Shown: positions 6,630 to 12,789 of the stretch, piece after piece
How the letters are laid out: each line of letters begins with the position of its first letter
Numbering within the stretch: position 1 is the first letter of the stretch
Origin: Lysobacter_C sp966210725
Lineage (GTDB): Bacteria; Pseudomonadota; Gammaproteobacteria; Xanthomonadales; Xanthomonadaceae
NCBI GenBank assembly: GCA_966210725.1
Contig: CBIHLN010000078.1
Span: 1-12,789 of the forward strand
Reading direction: 5' to 3'
DNA: 12,789 nucleotides
Program-made: the position numbers and the translations under genes
Notes under the pieces: generated by a model
What the model was told of the DNA's origin: nothing
What the model saw: only the letters and a program-made list of their open reading frames with translations
The model's database searches: none

Positions 6630-8543
6630 ATGGCCACCGCCACCAACACGCCCCGGCACGAACAGGCCGGCAGCCACACCCACGGCAACGTCGGCCTTGC
6701 CGGTCTGGTCGTGGGCGCGATCGGCGTCGTGTTCGGCGACATCGGCACCAGTCCGCTCTACACGATCAAGGAAGCGTTCTCGCCGCATTACGGCCTGGTT
6801 GCCGACCACGACACCGTGCTGGGCGTGCTGTCGCTGGTGTTCTGGTCGCTGATGCTGGTGGTCACCGTGAAGTACGTGACCATCATCATGCGCGCCGACA
6901 ACGAAGGCGAGGGCGGGATCATGGCGCTGATGGCGCTGGCCCAGCGCAGCCTCGCGTCGGGGTCGCGGTCGGCCTACCTGGTGGGCATCCTCGGCATCTT
7001 CGGAGCGTCGCTGTTCTTCGGCGACGGCGTGATCACCCCGGCCATTTCGGTGCTCTCGGCGGTGGAGGGCCTGGAGGTCGTCGCGCCGCAGCTGCATGAC
7101 TGGATCGTGCCGGTCACGCTGCTGGTGCTGGTCAGCCTGTTCGCCACGCAGCGTTACGGTACCGAGAAGGTGGGGCGCGTATTTGGCCCGATCACCGTGA
7201 CGTGGTTCGTCGTGCTGGCGGTGCTCGGCGTGGTCAACATCCTGCACGAGCCGGAAGTCCTCAACGCCATCAACCCCTGGTGGGCGGTGCGCTTCTTCTA
7301 CGCGCACAGCCTGGGTGGCGTGTTCATCCTGGGCGCGGTGGTGCTGGCGGTGACCGGTGGCGAGGCCATCTACACCGACATGGGCCACTTCGGCGCCAAG
7401 CCCATCCGCTACGGCTGGTACTTCTTTGTGCTGCCGGCGCTGATGCTGAACTATTTGGGGCAGGGCGCGCTGGTGCTCGAGGACCCGACCGCGATCCGCA
7501 ACCCCTTCTACATCGGCGTACCCGAATGGGGCCGCTGGCCGATGATCGCGCTGGCCACCGCCGCCACCGTCATCGCCTCGCAGGCAGTGATCACCGGCGG
7601 CTTTTCGGTGGCACGCCAGGCCATGCAGCTGGGCTACATCCCGCGCATGCAGATCAAGCACACCTCCAGCGACACGATCGGGCAGATCTACATTCCCGGC
7701 ATCAACTGGCTGATGATGGTGATCGTCATCCTGCTGGTGCTGACGTTCCGCACCTCGTCGAACCTGGCGACCGCCTACGGCATCTCGGTGTCGATGACCA
7801 TGCTCATCGACACGCTGCTGCTGGCGATCGTCGCGCGCGCGCTGTGGCCGCGCTGGCGGCTGTGGGTGCTGCCGCTGTGCGTGGTGTTCCTGGTGGCGGA
7901 CGTCGGCTTCGTGATCGCCAACGGCGCCAAGATCCTGCAGGGCGGCTGGTTCCCTGTGATCCTGGGCATCACGCTGTTCACCCTGCTGCGCACGTGGCGT
8001 CGTGGCCGCAAGCTGCTGCGCGACGAGGTGCAGAAGGAAGGCATCCAGCTGGGCACCTTCCTGCCGGGGCTGATGCTGGCGCCGCCGGTGCGGGTGCCGG
8101 GCACGGCGGTGTTCCTCACCGCCGACCCCAACGTCGTGCCGCACGCCCTGATGCACAACCTCAAGCACAACAAGGTGCTGCACGAGCGCAACGTGTTCCT
8201 GACAGTGGAGACGCTGGACGTGCCCTACGCGCACCGGCGGCTGAAAATGGAAGCCATCGGCGACGAGTTCCACCGTGTCATCGTCCGCTTCGGTTTCATG
8301 GAGACGCCGGACGTGCCGATGGCGCTGATGCGCAGTTGCGACCAGGGCGGCATCTATTTCGACCCGATGGACACCACCTACTTCGCCAGCCGCGAGACGA
8401 TCGTGGCGATGGCCAAGCGTGGCATGCCGATCTGGCGCGACCGGCTGTTCGCGGTCATGCACCGCAACGCCGCGTCGGCCACCGGGTTCTTCCGCATTCC
8501 GGGCAACCGGCTGGTGGAGCTCGGCGCGCAGGTCGAGATCTAG
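6630..8543 (+). CDS. kup: Kup-type potassium:proton symporter
   Basis: This 637-residue inner-membrane protein belongs to the KUP/HAK/KT family and imports potassium, probably with protons. The signature GVVFGDIGTSPLYT lies at residues 32-45. Three acidic positions match those important in E. coli Kup: D37 (E. coli D23), D132 in GDGVITPA (E. coli E116) and E245 in GGEAIYTDMGHFG (E. coli E229). About twelve hydrophobic segments fill residues 22-460, and a soluble C-terminal domain covers about 480-637. The length is close to the E. coli protein (622). The first 20 residues are His/Gly rich and polar. The ATG at 6630 has AGGA five bases upstream. It probably shares a transcript with ruvA. It converges on ktrA with only 24 bp between the stop codons. 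Confidence 0.97.
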   Translation: MATATNTPRHEQAGSHTHGNVGLAGLVVGAIGVVFGDIGTSPLYTIKEAFSPHYGLVADHDTVLGVLSLVFWSLMLVVTVKYVTIIMRADNEGEGGIMALMALAQRSLASGSRSAYLVGILGIFGASLFFGDGVITPAISVLSAVEGLEVVAPQLHDWIVPVTLLVLVSLFATQRYGTEKVGRVFGPITVTWFVVLAVLGVVNILHEPEVLNAINPWWAVRFFYAHSLGGVFILGAVVLAVTGGEAIYTDMGHFGAKPIRYGWYFFVLPALMLNYLGQGALVLEDPTAIRNPFYIGVPEWGRWPMIALATAATVIASQAVITGGFSVARQAMQLGYIPRMQIKHTSSDTIGQIYIPGINWLMMVIVILLVLTFRTSSNLATAYGISVSMTMLIDTLLLAIVARALWPRWRLWVLPLCVVFLVADVGFVIANGAKILQGGWFPVILGITLFTLLRTWRRGRKLLRDEVQKEGIQLGTFLPGLMLAPPVRVPGTAVFLTADPNVVPHALMHNLKHNKVLHERNVFLTVETLDVPYAHRRLKMEAIGDEFHRVIVRFGFMETPDVPMALMRSCDQGGIYFDPMDTTYFASRETIVAMAKRGMPIWRDRLFAVMHRNAASATGFFRIPGNRLVELGAQVEI

Positions 8544-8567
8544 CGAGCGCCGGCCCGCGCGCGTGCC

Positions 8568-9242
8568 TCAGTCGAGCGCGGCGAAGGTTTCCACGTGGCC
8601 GGTGGGGCCGGACACGATCAGCAGGTCGCCGTGCTCGATGAGCGTGTCGGCCTTGGCGTAGGTGAAGTCCATCCGTGCCCGCTTCACGCCGACCACCGTC
8701 ACGCCGTACTTGCTGCGCAGCGCCGACTCGCTCAGCGTCTTGCCGTGCGATTCGCGCGGCGCGCGGGTCTTGGCGATGGCGAAGCCGTCGTCGAACTCGA
8801 TGAAGTCGATCATCCGGCCGGTGACCAGGTGGGCGACGCGCTCGCCCATGGCCGCCTCCGGGTAGACCACGTGGTGCGCGCCGGTGCGCTCCAGGATGCG
8901 GCCGTGCTTCTCGGTGGTCGCCTTGGCCCAGATGTCGCCGATGCCGACCTCCTCCAGCGCCAGCACGGTCAGCACGCTGGCTTCCACGTCGCTGCCGATG
9001 CCGACCACCGCGCGCGAGAACTCGCCCACGCCCAGCTGCCGCAGGACCTCGCCCCGGGTGCTGTCGGCCTGCACCACGTGGGTGAGGCGGCTGGCCCAGT
9101 GCTGCACGACGTCGGCGTCCTCGTCGATGCCCAGCACCTCGTGCCCGAGCCGCAGCAACGAGTCGGCCACCGCGCTGCCGAAGCGGCCCAGCCCGATGAC
9201 GACGACGCTGTCGGTGTGTACCGCCTTGGGTTGTCTAGCCAA
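8568..9242 (-). CDS. ktrA: KtrA/TrkA-type RCK regulatory subunit of potassium uptake
   Basis: This 224-residue cytosolic protein should form the ring that gates a KtrB/TrkH channel in response to nucleotides. The RCK_N Rossmann domain has VVVIGLGRFG with the G17-x-G19-x-x-G22 motif and the acidic residue D40 ending strand two (GIDED), which favours NAD(H)/ATP-type ligands. A short RCK_C domain follows from about residue 140 to the end. It carries one RCK unit, like KtrA, not the two of E. coli TrkA (about 458 residues). The start is a TTG at 9242. No ATG or GTG fits in frame, and AGAGGAG lies upstream at 9253-9259. The start overlaps the end of ktrB by 8 nt, so the pair is an operon and translation may be coupled. 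Confidence 0.92.
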   Translation of the reverse strand: MARQPKAVHTDSVVVIGLGRFGSAVADSLLRLGHEVLGIDEDADVVQHWASRLTHVVQADSTRGEVLRQLGVGEFSRAVVGIGSDVEASVLTVLALEEVGIGDIWAKATTEKHGRILERTGAHHVVYPEAAMGERVAHLVTGRMIDFIEFDDGFAIAKTRAPRESHGKTLSESALRSKYGVTVVGVKRARMDFTYAKADTLIEHGDLLIVSGPTGHVETFAALD

Positions 9243-10560
9243 CGATGGGGTGCTCCTCTGGATAGCGGTAGGCGCGCGGACGGCTGCGCAGCGCCAGGGC
9301 GGTGGCGACGGTGATGGTACCGACGCGGCCGACGAACATCAGCGCCACCAGCACCAGCTGCGCGGCCGGTGGCAATTGCGCGGTGATGCCCGTGGACAGC
9401 CCGACGGTGGCGAAGGCCGAGATCGCCTCGAACATCAGCACCTCCAGCGGCAGTGCGGTCAGCGCCATCAGCGCCAGCGTCGCGAACGCCAGCACCGCCA
9501 CGCCCAGCAGCACCACGGTCAGGGCCTGGCGTTGCGCATCCACGGCGATGCGACGACGGAACGCGGTGACGTCGCGTTGCCCGCGCACTTCGGCCCACAC
9601 GACGAAGCCGAGCAGGAAGAAGGTCGTCACCTTGATGCCGCCGGCCGTGCCCGCGCTGCCGCCACCAATGAACATCAGTACGTAGTGCAGCGCCCAGGTT
9701 TCCGACGCCATGGCGCCCACGTCGACGGTGTTGAATCCCGCCGTGCGCGCGCTGACGGAGTGGAAGGCCGCGCCCAGCAATTTTCCGGCCACGCCGTGCT
9801 CGGCGAGCGTCCGGTGCCACTCCAGCGCGAGGATGGCGAGCATGCCGGCCAGCAGCAGGAAGGCCGTGCCGGCCAGCGTGACGCGGGTGTGGATCGACCA
9901 CGTCGACCAGCCGCCGGGCTGGCGGTAGATCTCGAACAGCACCGGGAAGCCGACGCCGCCCACCACGATCGCCAGCATCACCGGCACCAGCACCACCGGG
10001 TCCACCGCGAAGCCGACCAGGCTGTCGGAAAACGTCGAGAAGCCGGCGTTGTTGAAGGCCGATACCGCGTGGAAGACGCCGTTCCACAGGGCCCGTCCCA
10101 GCGGTTCGCCGTAGCCGAGGTGGAACTGGAGCGTCAGCACGACCGCGACGGCCGCCTCGACCGCAAGCGTCACCGCCAGGATCAGCTTGAGCACGCCCAT
10201 CACGTCCCCGAGCCCCAGGCTCCGGGTTTCGGCCTGGGCCACCAGGCGCGTGGCCAGCCGCAGCCGCTGGGACACGAGCAGGCCCAGCAGGGTGGCGCCG
10301 GTCATGATGCCGAAGCCGCCCACCTGGAACAGCAGCAGGATCACGCCCTGGCCGAAGGGCGACCACGCGGTGCCGGTGTCGACCACGGCCAGGCCGGTGA
10401 CGCACACGGCCGATGTCGCGGTGAACAGGGCGGTCAGCCACGGCGCGCTGCCGTCGGCGGCCCACGCCGCCGGCAGCATGAGCAGGCCGGTGCCCAGGGC
10501 AATGGCGGCGAGGAAGGCCAGCGGCACCAGCCGGGCGGGGTGTTGGATCCCGTGTCGCAT
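9235..10560 (-). CDS. ktrB: KtrB/TrkH-family potassium channel subunit
   Basis: This 441-residue inner-membrane protein is the ion-conducting partner of KtrA. It has four M1-P-M2 repeats and the family's four selectivity-filter loops with conserved glycines: V54-T-G56-L, N170-N-A-G173-F, R272-T-A-G275-F and T385-V-G387-L-S-T-G. The G299-G-G-S-A-G-T-A-G-G loop after the third filter matches the gating loop of KtrB/TrkH proteins. The first membrane segment starts almost at the N-terminus, so it lacks the extra two helices of E. coli TrkH and is KtrB-like. I chose the ATG at 10560, which gives the family-like MRHGIQHPARL. An in-frame GTG at 10614 would add 18 residues and is possible; neither has a well-placed Shine-Dalgarno sequence. 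It is transcribed away from ruvB and overlaps ktrA. Confidence 0.93.
   Translation of the reverse strand: MRHGIQHPARLVPLAFLAAIALGTGLLMLPAAWAADGSAPWLTALFTATSAVCVTGLAVVDTGTAWSPFGQGVILLLFQVGGFGIMTGATLLGLLVSQRLRLATRLVAQAETRSLGLGDVMGVLKLILAVTLAVEAAVAVVLTLQFHLGYGEPLGRALWNGVFHAVSAFNNAGFSTFSDSLVGFAVDPVVLVPVMLAIVVGGVGFPVLFEIYRQPGGWSTWSIHTRVTLAGTAFLLLAGMLAILALEWHRTLAEHGVAGKLLGAAFHSVSARTAGFNTVDVGAMASETWALHYVLMFIGGGSAGTAGGIKVTTFFLLGFVVWAEVRGQRDVTAFRRRIAVDAQRQALTVVLLGVAVLAFATLALMALTALPLEVLMFEAISAFATVGLSTGITAQLPPAAQLVLVALMFVGRVGTITVATALALRSRPRAYRYPEEHPIVG
9253..9259 (-). promoter_or_regulatory. Shine-Dalgarno sequence deciding the TTG start of ktrA
   Basis: On the minus strand this reads AGAGGAG and lies inside the last codons of ktrB, ten bases before the TTG at 9240-9242. 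The upstream in-frame codons contain no ATG, GTG or TTG, so this site and the TTG define the start. The slightly long spacing plus a TTG codon may hold KtrA below KtrB in amount. Confidence 0.65.
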
Positions 10561-10673
10561 CCGAATGCGGGTCAGCGCGCTCCTGGACGCGGCATGGCGC
10601 GCGGATTGTGCCACCCGTGCCCGGTCGCGGCGAGCGCTGCCGGCCGCGCGCCGCGCGTGCGACCATGCACGCC
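10561..10673. promoter_or_regulatory. Divergent control region between ktrB and ruvB
   Basis: These 113 bases must hold the starts of two opposite transcripts. On the minus strand CACAAT (10605-10610) is a modest -10 candidate for ktrB. AGGAG (10580-10584) lies 19 bases from the ktrB ATG, too far for a standard ribosome site. On the plus strand nothing resembling a strong promoter or Shine-Dalgarno sequence precedes ruvB. If ktrB actually begins at the GTG at 10614, the gap shrinks to 59 bases. Confidence 0.35.
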
Positions 10674-11693
10674 ATGACCGACGACCGCATCATCGCGCCC
10701 GCCGCCACCCGCGAGGACGACCTGGCCGAGGCCTCCATCCGGCCGCGCGTGCTGGACGAATACCTCGGCCAGCAGCCCGTCCGCGAGCAGATGAAGATCT
10801 ACATCGAGGCCGCCAAGGGCCGGGGCGAGGCACTCGACCACGTGCTGATCTTCGGCCCGCCCGGGCTGGGCAAGACCACGCTCAGCCACGTCATCGCCAA
10901 CGAACTGGGCGTCAACCTGCGCGTGACGTCCGGCCCGGTGATCGAGAAGGCGGGCGATCTGGCGGCGCTGCTGACCAACCTGCAGCCGCACGACGTGCTG
11001 TTCGTCGACGAGATCCACCGTCTATCGCCCGTGGTGGAGGAGGTGCTGTACCCGGCGATGGAGGACTTCCAGATCGACATCATGATCGGCGAGGGCCCCG
11101 CGGCCCGCTCGATCAAGCTGGACCTGCCGCCGTTCACCCTGATCGGCGCCACCACCCGCGCCGGCCTGCTGACCGCGCCGCTGCGCGACCGCTTCGGCAT
11201 CGTCCAGCGCCTGCAGTTCTACAGCGCCGAGGAGCTGACGCGGATCGTGCGTCGCTCGGCGCAGATCCTGGGGATCGATTGCGAACCCGAGGGCGCGGGC
11301 GAGATCGCCCGGCGCTCCCGCGGCACCCCGCGCATCGCCAACCGCCTGCTGCGGCGCGTGCGCGACTTCGCCCAGGTGCGCGCCGGTGGACGCATCGACC
11401 GTGCCACCGCCGATGCCGCGATGCAGATGCTGAAGGTCGACCCCGAGGGTTTCGACGAACTCGACCGGCGGCTGCTGTCGACGATCATCGAATCGTTCAA
11501 TGGCGGCCCGGTCGGCGTGGAGTCGCTGGCGGCGGCGCTCAGCGAGGAGCGCGGCACCCTGGAGGACGTCATCGAGCCGTTCCTGATCCAGCAGGGCTAC
11601 CTGGTGCGGACGGCGCGGGGCCGGGCGGCGACGCCGAAGGCCTATCGCCACATGGGCCTGGAGCCCGTGGGCCGCGACGCCTCGCTGTTCTGA
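10674..11693 (+). CDS. ruvB: Holliday junction branch-migration helicase RuvB
   Basis: This 339-residue AAA+ ATPase forms hexameric rings that pull DNA through the RuvA-bound junction. Walker A is G61-P-P-G-L-G-K67-T, Walker B is D112-E-I-H115, and sensor 1 lies in the GATTR segment at 158-162. The arginine finger is R173 in LRDRFG (170-175), and sensor 2 lies in RGTPRIANRLLRR. A winged-helix DNA-binding domain covers about 265-335 (GTLEDVIEPFLIQQGYL...AYRHMGL). The ATG at 10674 gives the family-like MTDDRIIA start. An ATG three codons earlier (10665) is possible, and the longer frame upstream is not protein-like. It is separated from ruvA by the potassium-transport genes and diverges from ktrB, so it needs its own promoter. 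ybgC follows 69 bp downstream. Confidence 0.98.
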   Translation: MTDDRIIAPAATREDDLAEASIRPRVLDEYLGQQPVREQMKIYIEAAKGRGEALDHVLIFGPPGLGKTTLSHVIANELGVNLRVTSGPVIEKAGDLAALLTNLQPHDVLFVDEIHRLSPVVEEVLYPAMEDFQIDIMIGEGPAARSIKLDLPPFTLIGATTRAGLLTAPLRDRFGIVQRLQFYSAEELTRIVRRSAQILGIDCEPEGAGEIARRSRGTPRIANRLLRRVRDFAQVRAGGRIDRATADAAMQMLKVDPEGFDELDRRLLSTIIESFNGGPVGVESLAAALSEERGTLEDVIEPFLIQQGYLVRTARGRAATPKAYRHMGLEPVGRDASLF

Positions 11694-11699
11694 CCTCGT

Positions 11700-11733
11700 G
11701 CTGCCGGGCACCGGGCGGGTGCGGACAGGCAGC
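11700..11733 (+). other. Two-tier hairpin between ruvB and ybgC
   Basis: GCTGCC (11700-11705) pairs with GGCAGC (11728-11733). Inside it GCACC (11708-11712) pairs with GGTGC (11718-11722) around a 5-nt loop. The structure starts six bases after the ruvB stop. No T-run follows, so it is not a standard terminator. It may stabilise the ruvB mRNA end or dampen read-through into the tol genes. Confidence 0.4.
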
Positions 11734-11762
11734 GATCACCGCCGACGGAGCAACTTCAAACA

Positions 11763-12170
11763 ATGTTCAGCCTTCCGGTCCGCGTTTACTGGGAAGATAC
11801 CGACGCTGGCGGGGTGGTCTACCACGCGCAGTACCTGGCGTTCCTGGAACGTGCGCGCAGCGAATGGATGCGCGCCAACGGGTACGGCCAGGACCGGCTC
11901 CGGCAGGAGCACGACCTGGTGTTCGCCGTGCGCGCGATGGCGGTGGACTTCCTCAAGCCGGCCCGGCTGGACGATGCGCTACAGGTCACCGCGCAGTTGC
12001 GTGACTGCCGGCGCGCCAGCGCGGTGTTCGATCAGGCCGTGCTGCGCGACGGCGTGACCCTGCTGACGGCGCAGGTGCGCGTCGCGGCGCTGGACGCCGG
12101 CGGGTTCCGCCCCAAGGCGATCCCGGCCGGGCTGCACACACAACTCAAGGCGTTGGAGCGTCCCGCCTGA
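11763..12170 (+). CDS. ybgC: Tol-Pal-associated acyl-CoA thioesterase YbgC
   Basis: This 135-residue hotdog-fold protein belongs to the 4-hydroxybenzoyl-CoA thioesterase family. YbgC hydrolyses acyl-CoA thioesters and is linked to phospholipid metabolism and the Tol-Pal system at the inner membrane. The signature Y9-W-E-D-T-D14-A-G-G-V-V-Y20-H21 is present; D14 is the predicted catalytic aspartate, with the following ...YLAFLERARSEW helix typical. Length matches the family (about 130-140). The ATG at 11763 gives a standard N-terminus. GGAG at 11747-11750 is 12 bases away, a long spacing, so translation may be modest. tolQ starts 50 bp downstream, as in most gammaproteobacteria. Confidence in the family is high; the physiological substrate is not known from the sequence. 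Confidence 0.96.
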   Translation: MFSLPVRVYWEDTDAGGVVYHAQYLAFLERARSEWMRANGYGQDRLRQEHDLVFAVRAMAVDFLKPARLDDALQVTAQLRDCRRASAVFDQAVLRDGVTLLTAQVRVAALDAGGFRPKAIPAGLHTQLKALERPA

Positions 12171-12220
12171 AGGGCGCGCGATAACCGGACAACGGCCCCC
12201 GGGCCCGGAGAACCACTGGC

Positions 12221-12789
12221 ATGACCGCAACGATGACCGCCCTGCTGGCCACCACCGTCGAGCCGCTGCCCGAGGAGGCCGTCGGCGCCGTGGCCGAATC
12301 GGCGGCCTCCGCCGCCGCGTCCGCGCCGGCCGTACTGGGCAACGACCTGGACCTGCTGCAGCTGGTCCTGCATGCCTCGATCCCGGTGCAGCTGGTGATG
12401 GTGCTGCTGCTGGCGGCGTCGATTGCGTCCTGGGTGATCATCTTCCGCAAGAAAAAGGTGCTCGATCGCGCCGAGCGCGAGGCCGACCAGTTCGAGGAGC
12501 GCTTCTGGTCCGGCGCGGAGTTGTCGAAGCTCTACGCCGGCTCCACCGGACGCAACCGCGAGATCGGCGGGCTGGAGGCGATCTTCGAGGCCGGCTTCCG
12601 CGAGTTCGGCCGCCAGCGCCAGCGCCGTGGAGCCGACAGCCGCATGCAGCTGGAAGGGGCGCAGCGCGGCATGCGCGTGGCATCGGCGCGCGAGATCGAC
12701 GGGCTCGAGCACAACCTGGAGTTCCTCGCCAACGTCGGTTCGATCGCGCCCTACGTCGGCCTGTTCGGCACCGTGTGGGGGATCATGAT
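12221..12789 (+). CDS. tolQ: Tol-Pal system proton-channel protein TolQ (5' part, runs off the window)
   Basis: The first 189 residues are present. TolQ forms the inner-membrane proton channel with TolR and powers TolA-dependent constriction of the outer membrane at division. A membrane helix at about residues 56-75 is followed by the cytoplasmic domain with E-R-F-W-S-G-A-E-L (about 92-100) and GGLEAIFEAGFREF. The start of the second helix region, SIAPYVGLFGTVWGIM, reaches the window edge. Compared with E. coli TolQ there is an N-terminal extension of about 35 residues, rich in Ala and Glu (residues 1-40), a form I also associate with xanthomonad TolQ. The ATG at 12221 has GGAG at 12207-12210, ten bases upstream; the ATG at 12233 is an alternative that would shorten it by four residues. 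A 10-bp palindrome CCGGGCCCGG (12199-12208) overlaps the ribosome site. Confidence 0.95.
   Translation, partial: MTATMTALLATTVEPLPEEAVGAVAESAASAAASAPAVLGNDLDLLQLVLHASIPVQLVMVLLLAASIASWVIIFRKKKVLDRAEREADQFEERFWSGAELSKLYAGSTGRNREIGGLEAIFEAGFREFGRQRQRRGADSRMQLEGAQRGMRVASAREIDGLEHNLEFLANVGSIAPYVGLFGTVWGIM

Noticed and set aside
6501..8462. Very long minus-strand open frame opposite kup (653 codons)
   Set aside because: Its translation is His/Arg/Gln/Asp-rich low-complexity sequence without family motifs, the usual antisense shadow of a membrane-protein gene in GC-rich DNA. kup on the other strand has full family motifs.
8544..8567. Bidirectional intrinsic terminator between kup and ktrA
   Set aside because: The 24-bp gap is GC-rich but contains no stable stem followed by a T-run in either direction.
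8884..10738. Long open frames on the plus strand and in a second minus frame opposite or within ktrA/ktrB
   Set aside because: They overlap genes with clear RCK and KtrB signatures and encode Arg/Gly/His-rich nonsense.

Overview
The window is a GC-rich proteobacterial chromosome segment made almost entirely of housekeeping genes. The order aspS - yebC - ruvC - ruvA - ... - ruvB - ybgC - tolQ is the conserved gammaproteobacterial cluster (known, for example, from Pseudomonas aeruginosa). Three things point to the Xanthomonadaceae/Lysobacteraceae (Lysobacter, Luteimonas, Stenotrophomonas and relatives): kup lying between ruvA and ruvB, a small DUF3011-type secreted protein, and palindromic repeats starting GTAGGAGCG that resemble the GTAG (SMAG-like) REP family of Stenotrophomonas. 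The genus is an inference; no rRNA or tRNA gene is present to test it.

Left part (1-3160): a zinc-ribbon FmdB-family gene, a four-unit repeat cluster, a minus-strand gene for an exported cysteine-containing DUF3011 protein, a 344-bp gap with two GC-rich hairpins, and aspS (aspartyl-tRNA synthetase). Middle part (3161-6603): a second four-unit repeat cluster of the same layout, a GNAT acetyltransferase gene coupled by a GTGA overlap to a small alpha/beta hydrolase gene that starts with GTG, then yebC, ruvC, a large inverted repeat of the ATTCCCGC...GCGGGAAT type, and ruvA.

Right part (6604-12789): a potassium-uptake block lies inside the ruv cluster. kup runs with the ruv genes. A convergent two-gene operon, ktrB (TrkH-like channel subunit) and ktrA (one-RCK regulatory subunit, TTG start, 8-nt overlap), runs the other way. 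ruvB follows, divergent from ktrB, then ybgC and the 5' part of tolQ, which begin the Tol-Pal envelope cluster and run off the window.

Functionally the segment combines translation (AspRS, YebC), Holliday-junction processing (RuvABC), potassium homeostasis (Kup, KtrAB) and envelope maintenance (YbgC, TolQ). I see no prophage, CRISPR array, transposase, toxin-antitoxin pair or defence system. The most interesting non-genic signal is the pair of four-unit repeat clusters. They share one A-B-B'-A' architecture, and their unit-to-unit differences all preserve hairpin pairing on one strand. They also sit where the conserved gene order is interrupted.
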